Assembly (NCBI RefSeq): GCF_008831285.2
Contig: NW_022204507.1
Coordinates: 2,836,814-2,900,813, forward strand
DNA: 64,000 nucleotides
Direction of reading: 5' to 3'
Origin: Nymphaea colorata
Taxonomy: Eukaryota; Streptophyta; Magnoliopsida; Nymphaeales; Nymphaeaceae
Shown here: positions 1 to 9,754 of the stretch, one piece after another
Layout: every line of letters starts with the position of its first letter
How positions within the stretch are numbered: the stretch's first letter is position 1
Program-made: the position numbers and the translations under genes
Notes under the pieces: model-generated
Databases searched by the model: none
What the model saw: the letters and a program-made list of their open reading frames with translations, nothing else
Told to the model about the DNA's origin: nothing

Positions 1-714
1 CTGATCCCACAAAGACTGGGACCACCAACCCAAGCTCCATGTGGTGATCGCAAAGGCAAAGGAGGAGGGAGGGTGGCCATAAGACCAACCCCAGGCCAGA
101 AAAAAAAGGCCGACAAGAAAAACAATGAAGCCAAGCAGCTACTTCTAGACCCTCTCAAAGCCTAAGCTGAGCACGGCCCCACAGGCCGATGAGACGCCAC
201 TTAGCGTGACGTGACAGCAAGGCACCGAAAGAGGACTGGACAGCTATGAAAATGATCCAAAAGAGGAAGTGGATAGCACAAGCTGTAACAAGCATTTCAT
301 CAAACTGCTTTCGAGCATGGAGAGGGAACAACAGAGCAAAAAGTAGGAAACATAGTGCTGCAAGCAGAAGCGATTGAGGAACAGGAGGGAGGAGGAGCAA
401 ACCACCCAAGGAAGGAGCTGGTAGTGAAGCAGGCGGAGTGGATTCGGGAGAAGAAGCGGCTCGAGGAGGAGGCGATTGCCCTGGCCAGCACCCATGGGCA
501 ACACTGAAGGCCAAGAGAGGAGGGAGTGCAGATGAGAGAGGGAGAGGGACCAATGTTCGTCATGAGAGGTCGGGGATGGGGTCCCTCATCTTGGTGCTTC
601 TCAACACTATCTGGACGAGCACCATAGGAGGGGAGCCTGGTGGATGTCTCCGCGAGTGTGAGGGGGAGTTGCAGGCGAGAGAGCAAAACAAGGCCCTGAG
701 AGAGAACCACCCAG
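1..714. other. Unassigned GC-richer stretch
   Basis: No gene is recognised. One plus-strand frame near 300-505 is rich in Glu, Lys and Ala, with a run resembling a coiled coil (IREKKRLEEEAIALA). It is interrupted on both sides by stops. The opposite strand is open but merely Leu-rich, as expected for the complement of such a run. It could be an exon fragment of a host gene or low-complexity sequence; I cannot decide. Confidence 0.3.
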
Positions 715-800
715 AGGGAGAGAGAGAGAGGGAGAGAAATAGAGAGAGAGAGCAATAAGAAGAAAATGAGAAGGGGGGAGAGAGAGAGAGAGAGAGAGAT
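715..800. repeat. GA-rich microsatellite
   Basis: Interrupted (GA)n tract. It sits exactly at the left edge of paralogous block P1. A shorter GA tract lies at the equivalent edge of block P2 (about 18,730-18,747), so it was part of the duplicated segment. Confidence 0.9.
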
Positions 801-1159
801 GAACACTCTATGCATCAGATTTTGGATTAACAAAAATATAGAAGGAAAAACGAACAAAAAAAAAAAGTCAGACTTTTAGGCTATATGCGAGTTAAATTAA
901 ATGTCATTTCTTGTGAAGGTTGTCTTAAAATGTCATCAGAAAATTATTTACAACTTACAAATGTAGCTGTGAAGATTAAAACATCTCAAAATCATCCACC
1001 ATCAAGTTATAAATAGTGTATAAGCATTTCTAAGAAAATAGCACCTCTCAGTCCTTCGTAAAGTTGCTGATCCCTTTGACAATCGTTTGTTTATTAATTG
1101 ACGCCATTCCCATCACAACTCAGCTGAAGAAAGTATGTGTTCCCAGAAAGAAGATTCAT

Positions 1160-2653
1160 TTAGCTTTGTACACCATCCATCTTAATTTTCTCAGTATTTT
1201 CTGTTTCTTTTATTCCCCCTATAATGCAATTTGGATAGAGTGCGACCAGAACATCCTTATATTTTTTTAGGAAACTTTGCTGGCCGTAACATGATCCTCT
1301 GACCTACAGCATCTCACATATAAAATGAAAAATTAATGAATAAGTGAAAATGAAGCAATGCTCTTGCCATTTCTGGATACAACATATAAAAGCTACAAAA
1401 GCCACAAAGAAAAACATACACACTAGAAACTCCACTCTTCACATGAACATTTTGTGGATCAAAGAAGAAAGGCCACTCAGAATCTTAGGCACATGCATGT
1501 TTCATATAAATGTAAAAGACATAAAAAATAGTGCTGTTTTACACCGAATGCAACTGTAGATATAGCAGATCCAAATTGGAGACCAACACTAATTAATAAT
1601 TAACTTGGAAAATATAAACACACTAAAGGTCACGGTGAATGTAAAGAGTTCAATACTAGTGTATGCAATGCAACTTGGTAGAGGTTTCTCTAAATCATCA
1701 TATTTAAAAAACATCAAATACAATTTACAAGGCCAACAAAGTTGTAACTGTAAAAGATGTGGAAAGGCTAAGATTGGGAGTATGAGTACATCCACAATAT
1801 ATTTCTTTTCATGGACAGTGAAATGAAAGGAAGCTCAGCAGAAGAATGTATGGGCATCATAAACAACAAATTAGAGTTGTGCATTTTCCAATCATTGTTC
1901 ACCATGTGGCATCAAATGGTGCATGCATTCTGCTGTGTATTTTCCATCACCAGGAATAGATAAATATTTATACTTTCAAAAACATAACTTCTTTAATTGC
2001 TATATCAATAAGTAATAACACTCAAATTAGGCCATCATGCTACTAATTACAGAACATGGCAGCAAGTACAAATCAATACCGTTGGATATTATTGTACTAA
2101 ATAACAATGAGTAATTGATATTATTGTATAATGGTTTTTGACAAATTTTCAACTGAGATCATACTATGTTATTTCAAAGTGATTACAATTAGGAAAAGAG
2201 AATTCAACTTTGACATTTCTTAACAAGAATGGAAAGATTTCTATCATCACATGCCATCCATTTATTAGTTAAAGCGATTACAGTTAATTAAGAAAATTCA
2301 ACTTCTTCATATAAGCTGGGTTTTCTTATCCCCAATAGATTCAAACACCCCTTTTACATAAGGTGATTCATTCAATTAAAAACAATTTATCTATTTGATA
2401 ATTGATTTAAGCATGCAGACATAAGAAGCCAACATATTCTTCTACCTTCCATTATCTTCAAGTTGATTTATCATTGCCCTGTAGTAATCGTCATGTTTCT
2501 TCCACATGACTATTCTGTAAGGGGTCCTTTGGAGCTGTAGATGTTCAATTTTATGTGATGATGTATGCTGCCATTTGATGGTGGAAATAATGCGTCACAA
2601 ATGGCTGTGTAATGTCGTCTGAGATCTTCATCTCCCACATCTCTCGTCGACAA
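1160..2653 (-). pseudogene. Unrecognised multi-exon gene relic, P1 copy (decayed)
   Basis: Minus-strand relic recognised by comparison with the P2 copy. Exon equivalents lie at 2446-2550, 1657-1703, 1420-1483 and 1160-1283, ending in TAA at 1160-1162. The last three have the same lengths as in P2 (47, 64, 124 nt). Recognisable peptide pieces include HDDYYRAMINQLEDNG, DPQNVHVKSG and ALYPNCIIGGIKET. Damage here: the putative start is TTG instead of ATG (2651-2653), one extra C shifts frame in the 2446-2550 exon, and acceptors read TAA at 1704-1706 and CGG at 1284-1286 where P2 has TAG and CAG. I do not recognise the protein family. It is clearly non-functional in this copy. Confidence 0.65.
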
Positions 2654-2739
2654 TTTCTATTTCCCTGTTGGCATTTAATTCCTCAAGCTTTCAGAGATCC
2701 ATGGAGTTCATCGTTGTATTAGTCTTTGGTCGGGAGGTT

Positions 2740-3055
2740 GTCAATGAATCACATTTAGATCAAATACCAGATCAAGTTTTTTAAAATAAATCAGATATGA
2801 AAAAAGAGAAATTTGATATCCAAAAAAAAATCAGATCGGATTCGGTATTAAAAATTGGAATTCGATTAAATTCAGATTCAGACTCAGCATCAAATAGATA
2901 CCCAATCAGATACCAGAAAAAAAAAGACAATGGATATCTAAACCCAAATTTATAGATCCGGATCTAAATAATATTTTTTTATTTTACATTATTGTAAATT
3001 TGTAAATCTGAATCCAAATTTGAATGCCCAATTTTAATTAATATCATCCGAATCT
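2740..3055. mobile_element. MITE-like element, left end lost (P1)
   Basis: AT-rich sequence full of GAT-ATCC and GATTCGGAT type words, matching the elements at 16,074 and 21,869. Those begin with TAGGGATGTCAAT-like termini, the same terminus as the MITE inside Copia-2. Here the first nine bases of the terminus are deleted. No coding capacity. Assignment to the hAT-like MITE group is by similarity of the terminus and of the body words. Confidence 0.6.
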
Positions 3056-3620
3056 GAAACCAATGCGAACTTGATCGCGCATTTGACAATGTTTAGGCCA
3101 CCTCCAGATCCACTCCAAGCGAAATTTTGTTCATAAGCCTTCTTAATTTTGCAGCTGCATTTTTTCATCAAGACCCATGACATCTGGTTACATGTATCGT
3201 GCATAGCCTTTAATAAAATGACAAGTGCCCCCCTGCCCACTTGTACTAGCTCCTTAGCCCACTTTTTGGGTAGTTGGGATCCATGGGAGCCTGTGCACAA
3301 GCCTGGGCATATAACCAGCTTTGAACATCCACCCGTGTCATCGACACTAGACAAAACACTTGAGAGAGAGAGAGAGCTTATCAGTGATGGAAACAGGGAT
3401 GGGGAGCACATAAGAAGGGGTAGAGAGTTTATTTCCTCTCTTAACTGTAAAGTGTCACCGGTCGCCTCATGAGCTTGTTGTTGCCAACCCCACCATCATC
3501 AACGTTGTCGTCCTCTTCAAAAGAGATTTACTAGAGAAAGTATGATTTAGCAATTTCTAACCTTCAAGATGCTATGAAGCTCAAACGGAAGAATGTTAGG
3601 GCCTTCTGCCTCTTGGGATC
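3056..3620. other. Gene scraps shared with P3, including a TPR-like exon
   Basis: No intact gene. Two stretches are conserved with 16,400-16,945. On the minus strand 3060-3240 keeps an open frame (NQMSWVLMKKCS motif) in both copies. On the plus strand 3535-3620 reads KYDLAISNLQDAMKLKRKN, which fits the spacing of a tetratricopeptide repeat helix pair (A-I-x3-L-x2-A). LTR-B begins directly after this exon. The P3 copy carries an in-frame TGA in it. A short GA tract lies at 3362-3378. Confidence 0.45.
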
Positions 3621-3821
3621 TGTTACAAAAAATGAAAACTATTTGTTAAAGCTGTGTTATTAACTTTGTTTTCTTTACACCTATTGTAATGCTTTGTCAC
3701 ACATGTGGAATTCTCTAGAAGGTTGAAGGCATGATTCTGTTGTAACAAAAAATATTCTTTCACGCCTGTAATTGATTATGTACAAAAGAACAGTATATGT
3801 GAAAGGAAGAAGAGCACGATG
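3621..3821 (+). repeat. LTR-B fragment (left boundary of the P1 copia array)
   Basis: Begins TGTTAC..AAAATGAAAA and matches the first part of the LTR at 11,754 and 16,946, including the GAAGAAGAGCACGATG segment where it stops. After 3821 the sequence switches to LTR-A-like sequence. It is preceded by the same GGGATC flank as the P3 copy. Probably the 5' LTR of the array, truncated at its right side. Confidence 0.65.
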
Positions 3822-4320
3822 TCAAATATCATGGGAAAGATGAGCCAGCCAAATGTTGTTGAAACCGAAAACCGTGGTGACCTAAACTAGTGACTTTCTT
3901 AATTGCATGCACTGTTTCTGGCATCCCGCGGTTCAGGTAGCATCGCCAGCCTTCCACGATCCTCCAGAAGTCATCCCATAACAGTTCAAGCAAGCATCGA
4001 TCCATTCCCTGCGATTGAAGGATTCCTGGCATTCTGTAGAGTGGTTCTTTGGTGAACCAGCCCCTTTCACTTCCGTTCATGATTCCGACCACCTTTTCTG
4101 GTCAAACTTCATGAACAGCATCCCCAAAGGAAGGCAAACCTAACAAGCCAAGTTCGATCACTGTGGTAGCCTTTCACAGCTGGAATCCTCGAATTTGTGG
4201 CCGCCCTCTCTTTGTTTCAAGTTTTCTGGTGCCCTCTATTTCTTCACTCGCCGCCACCAGTGTCGACCGACGTTGGGCCCCAAAAGGCTCAAACAGCATC
4301 ATCAGGCCATGGTGACTCCT
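3822..4320 (+). other. LTR-A scrap and unassigned leader
   Basis: About 60 bases from 3822 match part of LTR-A (ATCATGGG..AAGATGAGCCAGCC, then GAAACC..AAAACCGTG). The remainder to about 4320 is unique in the window, somewhat GC-richer, and holds no recognisable gene. It may be the untranslated leader of Copia-1. Confidence 0.45.
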
Positions 4321-5860
4321 GCTCAACCGGCGACATGATCAGAGCCAGCCAAAAATCCATATTTCCACCATCTTCCCTGTGGTGTTTTTCCTTCTCCTTG
4401 CATGGGAAGTTGGGAAAGAACAATGAGTCGGGAACTATCAATGGCCATGAAAATTCCCAGGTGATATCTGATCTCTTCTATTTGCATCATTCGGATAATT
4501 TCGAAAGTGGGTTAGTATCTCAACCACTTATCGATGATAACTATGCAATCTGGAGCAGAGTTATGACTCTGGCTCTATCAGCCAGAAACAAGTTAGGATT
4601 CATAGATGGGACTATCAAAGAGCCTAAAGAGGATGAGCATAATCTATGTTGTGGGCTTGATGTAACAATCTGGTTCTAGCATGGATTCGCAATTCAATTA
4701 GTAAGGAGATTCATGATAGCATCACTTATGCTACCTCAGATCAAGTAATATGGGAGGAGTTAAAAGAAAGATATACTCAGAGTCTTGCACCAAGAGTCTT
4801 TCAGCTACACAGTTCAATACATCAATTACAGCAACAGTCCATGTCTGTTACTACATATTATACAAAACATATTATATAAAAATCAAAGTGCTTTGGGAAG
4901 AATTAAATTACTACAATCTGGTGCCTCTGTTCGTGTGGGGGCATAAAAATTTATTTGGATCAAATCCAAAGAGAACGTGTAATTTATTTCTTGAAGGGAC
5001 TGAACGACTGATATGATGCTATTAGAGGACAGATTTTATTGCTTGATCCCTTATCCATATTAAACAAATTATATGCTCTAGTTTTGCAGGAGGAACAGCA
5101 GCATGAAGCAAGATTCACGCCGTCAGCCTCTCACAACACCTTGGCAATACCACACAATCATATTCCCAAAGCAGCATCACTTGAACAAAGTTTCAACTTT
5201 TGAATGCAATAAAGAAGGATGTCAAACTCGACCAATCTGTAGTTATTGTCATAGCACAGGTCATGTGAAAGATAAATGTTTCAAGTTTAATGGCTATCCT
5301 CGAGGACATCAATTCCATGATCCCAACTTTTGGCCACCACTAGCTGCAGCTACAATTCATAATCAAAGGCCGGTGGATCTCCATGCAAGCGATGGTACTA
5401 GTTTCTTTGCAGCAACGGTCAAACTTCCAAGGAAGTTGTACCTTCAACCACTACGGATGAGTATCATAAACTCTTATCACTTGCTATAACTCCGTCTGCC
5501 TCTATCAATTTCACAGGTAATATATCTTCATCTAGTGTCTCCCATCTTCCTTGGATTATCGATTCTGGAGCAAGTCGGTGCATCTGTGCCGATAGCTCTC
5601 TACTTCAAAAACCAACCAATTGCCGAGTACCTATAAACCTACCTAATGGACATACAATAACTGTCCATCAAACTAATGATGTTAAACTACCACCATTCAC
5701 TCTTGAAAATTCCTTGTATATTCTCTCTTTCAAATTGAACCTACTCTCTGTTAGTCAATTGACCAAGGCACTAAACTTTTCCGTAACTTCTTCCCTACTC
5801 ATTGTGTCTTGCAGGACTTGAATGTGGGATTTCTATTGCTCTCTTATTTCGGCTTCCTCG
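4321..5860 (+). pseudogene. Copia-1 gag and protease (P1)
   Basis: The gag domain is recognised from YLHHSDN and LSARNKLGFIDG near 4480-4610, followed by a stop and frameshifts near 4630-4680. A CCHC zinc knuckle with C-x2-C-x4-H-x4-C spacing (CSYCHSTGHVKDKC) lies near 5240-5285. The aspartic protease motif WIIDSGAS is at 5552-5575 and is intact in its D-S-G-A core. LYILSFKLNLLS, typical of the region before integrase, follows, and then the integrase that should follow is absent. Normal role: capsid and polyprotein processing for a copia particle in the cytoplasm. Confidence 0.8.
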
Positions 5861-5936
5861 ACCAATGGTGACTTGACATTCAATGCAATGAAAGGCACAA
5901 GGTACCCTCTTTTTAACTCTCCTAAAAACCTTTGCA

Positions 5937-6775
5937 GTGGCAGTTGGACATAGGGAGTGGCGAGACACAATGAACTTAGAAACTAGTGCACTAAAGGAAA
6001 ACAACACTTGGGCAATGACCACTTTCCAGAAGGAGTTAAGCCCATCGGTTGCAAGTGAGTTTACAAAATCAAGTTCCGATCAGATGGTACTATTGAGTGA
6101 TACAAGGCACACCTGCACTCTTAAATATTTTTTGGGTTTATAAATTGCTTGTTCAAGTGCTGGAATTTATGTTTTGCAGTAAACGTATGCTCTCAAGATT
6201 ATAAGCGAAACAAGTATAATGGGTGCCAAGCCAATGGAATTTCTAGTGGAACGAAAGCATGGTCTCGAAGAAGGTATTCTCGTAAGCATACAAACCAATC
6301 TTCAAATGAGTGTGTTTTGTGATTATGATTGGGTGGCGTGTTAAGAAACGCGAAGGTCCATAACTAGTTATTGTGTTCTTCTTGGTGATTCACCAATTTC
6401 ATGAAAGACAAAAAAACAACCCACAGTATCTCACTCCTTTGGAGAAGCAGAATAGAAGGCGTTAAGGCGGTATGTGAAGTGACTTGGTTAAAATTCTTGT
6501 TGTCGGATCTAGGCGTGAGATATCTACAACCGACAAATCTATACTACAACAATCAGGCTGTCATGCATATTGCAGCCAATCTAGTTTTTCATGAGCGTAC
6601 CAAACATATAGATTTAGACTGTCATGTGGGATGAGAAAAGAAAAATCAAGGTGTAGTGAGAACCAGTTACATTAAGAGCAAAGATCAGCTGGCAGACTTA
6701 TTCACTACAGCCTTAGGCAAGGAAGCATTTAATCATCTTCTATCCAAACTGAACATAAGAAAATTCTACACTTAG
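5937..6775 (+). pseudogene. Copia-1 RT remnant and RNase H (P1)
   Basis: Starts with the N-terminal RT edge (ALKENNTWAMTTF), then the microhomology-type deletion near 6110. The copia RNase H follows: [19 protein letters not shown], an AEAEYKA-like site mutated to GEAE*KA near 6440, the [14 protein letters not shown] motif near 6588-6630, and QLADLFT..LGKEAFNHL near 6690-6740. Several stops and shifts make it inactive. RNase H normally removes RNA from the RNA-DNA hybrid during reverse transcription. Confidence 0.8.
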
Positions 6776-6867
6776 TTTGAGGGGGGAGTGTTAAAATTAA
6801 GATTCGCCTCTTATCTTCTTATCTGACATCTTAACAATAAGATTTTGAGTTGGTTAGTGAAGCTGTT

Positions 6868-6985
6868 AAGATGAATTGGCTGAATGTCATGGGATAAGAG
6901 GAGCCATCCAAATGTCATGGGATAAGATGTGCCAGCCAAATATCATGGGATAAGATGAGCAAGCCAAATGTCATTGAAACTAAAA
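6868..6985 (+). repeat. Four 28-bp tandem repeats in the LTR-A U3 region
   Basis: Unit close to AAGATGAGCCAGCCAAATGT followed by CATGGGAT, four times at 28-base spacing (from 6868, 6896, 6924 and 6952), the last one degraded. They lie just upstream of the TATA box, where copia LTRs such as tobacco Tnt1 carry tandem activator boxes. A regulatory role is inference. Confidence 0.8.
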
Positions 6986-7008
6986 ACCGTGTACTACTTT
7001 TTCTTTTG

Positions 7009-7015
7009 TATATAA
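7009..7015 (+). promoter_or_regulatory. LTR-A TATA box
   Basis: TATATAA about 220 bases into the LTR, downstream of the 28-bp repeats and conserved in the P2 copy (24,858-24,864). A Pol II start would be expected about 30 bases downstream. Confidence 0.6.
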
Positions 7016-7121
7016 GTGTGTAAGATCAATAGAAAACTATGAAGCAATTCTCTCTTCTCTTCCTTGTGTTACATTCTTCCTTAAGCACTCGAATAATTTC
7101 TATGTACTCTAATACAGAGCC

Positions 7122-7960
7122 ATGACGTCAACAGGCAAGGCTCCCAATTCTTCCAACTCTTTTTCAGCTAGTGGAGCAGAGTCCTCTTATGGTAAGAATA
7201 TCATCAATATTGAAAACCTCTTTTTCATTCATCATTCAGACAACCCTGGTACTATATTGGTTTCATAATTAGTAACTATTGCAAACTACTCAACCTGGAG
7301 TCATGCTATGAGAATGGCCTTGTCTACCAAAAACAACTTGACCTTTGTTGATGGTAGTCTTCCCAAACCCAGCGTTGCAGCTTCTGAGATCATGATGTGG
7401 AGGCATTTGCAATCACATGGTCTTTCATGGATTCTTAACTCCATCTCAAAAGAATTATCAAGCAATATCATCTACACCACCACAACTATTGAAGTGTGGG
7501 CAGACTTAAAGGACCGATTCACTGAAAGCACAACCCCTCATAAGTACCAACTCAAGTCCTCCATTAGTCGTTTGAATCAAGAAAATATATCTGTTGCTCT
7601 TTATTTTACAATATTGGGATAAGCTTTCATCCTATGATGTTCTTTCAGAATGCTCTTGCAATTCCTTGAAAGTGGTTGCTGAAAAGCAACAAGAAGAGAG
7701 AGTGATTGAATTTCTTATGAGATTGAATGATTCATTCATTGCTATGAGAAGGCAAATTCTACTTATGAAACCCTTGCCTTCTCTACAAAAGACATGCACT
7801 GGTCCTTCAAGAGGAGAAGCTCGTCTTCAAACTAGTGCTATCGATTATGTTGGTCTCTCAGCAAGTGCAAATTTGAATGTGTTTGAAAACCAACAAAACA
7901 AGCACCCGCAATACTTCTGCAATTAGTGCGAGATTTCAGGAGATCAAAGGAACGATGCTT
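7122..7960 (+). pseudogene. Copia-2 gag (P1)
   Basis: ATG at 7122 follows the primer-site-like string. The N-terminus (TGKAPNSSNS) leads into the gag motifs HHSDNPGTILVS, NYSTWSHAMRMALSTKNN and FVDGSLPKPS near 7220-7370, then MMWRHLQSHGLSWILNSISK and KYQLKSSISRLNQ. Stops near 7267 and 7620 break the frame. The zinc-knuckle region near 7910-7970 is out of frame and has lost cysteines compared with P2. Confidence 0.8.
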
Positions 7961-8189
7961 CAAATTAAATGGTTACCCTCCAAACTTTATAGGTGGAAAA
8001 CAGAGCAAGACAAGAGGGTTATTATCATGGCCTCTGTTGGAGGGAAAACTGATTCCAATGCCTTAATCTCCACCACACATGGAAAATAGTTCAGCAAGGA
8101 CACTGCTCCAATTCTAACTCAAGACGAATATATTCAATTCAAACAACTCCTCAAAAATCGATCAGTAACCCAAATAAACTTTCCGGCTA

Positions 8190-9302
8190 TGTCATTCTTC
8201 AAACTAGACACCTGGGTAATCGATATTGGTGGTAGTCGCCACACGTCATGCTGCCATAAATCATTGATAGATGCCACAAAATTGGCTGTTCCATTTTCAA
8301 TTAGAGTTCAGACAACAGAACACGTGTCGGTAAAGCTGTTCTATCACCTTCCACTTTTCTTCAAAAAGTGTATTATCTTCCAAAGTTTGGTTACAGCATA
8401 TTGTCAGTGAGCAGATTTATTCAGAAAACCAAATGTCAATTAATTTTCCCCAATACTAGGTGCTTTGTGCAGGACCTGATCTCCTTGACGAGGACTGAGC
8501 TGGGTGATTCATCAGGGGAATTCTTCATTTTCAACTCACCTCTTACAACTGTACACTGCTTGTTCACGAAACTCACTTAATCAGATTTTGATGTTTGGCA
8601 TATGAGACTTGGCCAACCATCCTACTCAAAGAATCAAATGCTCTGAAAGCATGACTCTATCATTAAGTTGTCAAATAATTTCTGTGAAGTATGTAGTGTT
8701 GCTAAACAATATAGATTGATGTTCAAATTAAGTGAATCTTGTTTTGCTAAAGCTTTTGATTTGCTACATTGTGATGTTTCCCAAGCATCGCATACTCAAG
8801 CACATTACTTTTTGTCTATTATGGATGATTTTTCAAGAGCCATGTGGGTTTAGCTATTGAAGTATAAACGTGAAGTAGGTGACTTGCTTAAACATTTCAT
8901 TAACATGACTGAGAAACAATTCAAAACAGATGTGCTAAAATTAGGATACATAGTGGAACCGAGTTCTTCTCAAATGACAACTTTTTTTTTCGTGATAGAG
9001 ACATTCTACATCAACATTCATGCCCCTACATGCCTCAACAAAATGGCATAGTTGGGAGAAAGCATCAGCACATCTTGAATGTGGTGTATGCTCTCAAGTT
9101 TCAGTCAGGTCTACCCTTAAAATGTTGGGATTTACGTGTATTAACAGCCACATATTTAACAAATAGGACCCCATCCAAAAAAAAGAACTTGACAATGAAT
9201 CTCCCTTTGAAAAATTATTTAAAAGAAACCCACCTTACAAGCATCTATGTGTGTTTGGTTGTTTGTATTTTTCTACCAACCTCAAACTACATGGAAAATT
9301 TG
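8190..9302 (+). pseudogene. Copia-2 protease and integrase (P1)
   Basis: Protease: DTWVIDIGGS with the active-site triad position reading D-I-G at 8222-8230. Integrase zinc binding: DVWHMRLG followed by CEVC near 8590-8700. The first catalytic Asp lies in LLHCDVSQASHT (near 8760-8800), followed by SIMDDFSRAMWV. QNGIVGRKHQH at 9042-9075 is the conserved segment that normally reads VERKH; the codon at 9054-9056 is GGG, so the third acidic residue is lost. The integrase C-terminal part (ATYLTNRTPSK) follows. Integrase normally inserts the cDNA into the host chromosome. Confidence 0.85.
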
Positions 9303-9310
9303 GTCACATG

Positions 9311-9746
9311 TAGGGATGTCAATATATCCGATTTGAAATGGATATCTGACCAATCCGATCCAAAAAAATTGGATATGGAAAAAAATTAATATCCAATTAG
9401 GAAATCAGATTGGATTCGGATTTAATAAATGGCATCCAATCATATACGATTTTCAGATTCAGATATACATTAATATCCGATCGAATTCGGATACACATTC
9501 AAATCAGATTCATTTTAAGACAAATATCCTATATCTACTGCTATTAAATTTTGAAAATTAGCAAAATCTGGTTCAAAATTTGGATTCAGATATAAATATA
9601 AAAATCAGATTCAGATCGTAAAATTGGATTTTGGGTTCGGATATGACTTTTCTTTATTCGAATTCGAATCCGAATATTTGAATATCCGAAAAAACTGATA
9701 TGATTAAGGATATATTGGATCCAAATCCGATCCATTGACATCCCTA
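9311..9746. mobile_element. hAT-like MITE inside Copia-2 (P1)
   Basis: 436 bp with inverted termini TAGGGATGTCAAT and ATTGACATCCCTA, flanked by 8-bp direct repeats GTCACATG (9303-9310) and GTCACAAG (9747-9754) differing at one base. Eight-base target duplication is typical of hAT elements. Removing the insert restores the conserved copia reading GHKVQRGVFIGYP. No coding capacity. The same insertion with the same flanks is in P2. Confidence 0.85.
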
Positions 9747-9754
9747 GTCACAAG

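Larger units (their letters stand above)
4321..6788 (+). mobile_element. Copia-1 internal region, P1 copy (no integrase, no RT core)
   Basis: Ty1/copia body in the order gag, zinc knuckle, protease, then a direct jump to a few RT-flanking bases and RNase H. Integrase is missing here and in the P2 copy, so that loss predates the block duplication. The RT core was lost only here: P1 joins at about 6108-6114 sequences that in P2 lie some 474 bp apart (23,501 and 23,975), both at a CCTG. It ends in the purine tract TTTGAGGGGGGAG directly before the TG of LTR-A. Many stops and frameshifts; not autonomous. Confidence 0.85.
6789..7112 (+). repeat. LTR-A (P1), shared by Copia-1 and Copia-2
   Basis: Starts TGTTAAAATTAAG immediately after the Copia-1 purine tract, so it is placed as the Copia-1 3' LTR. 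Its right side runs into AATACAGAGCC (7111-7121) and then the gag ATG of Copia-2 at 7122. That string resembles the Met-tRNA primer site TATCAGAGCC, so the same LTR also sits as 5' LTR of Copia-2. It contains four 28-bp repeats and a TATA box. The exact 3' end is uncertain. Confidence 0.7.

Noticed and set aside
155-553. 132-codon Leu-rich minus-strand frame
   Set aside because: Complement of a Glu/Lys-rich low-complexity stretch; no signal peptide, domain or homologue recognised.
3060-3240. Minus-strand frame conserved between P1 and P3 as a functional small gene
   Set aside because: The two copies differ at roughly one residue in five with no start or stop conserved, which fits neutral drift of a shared fragment.
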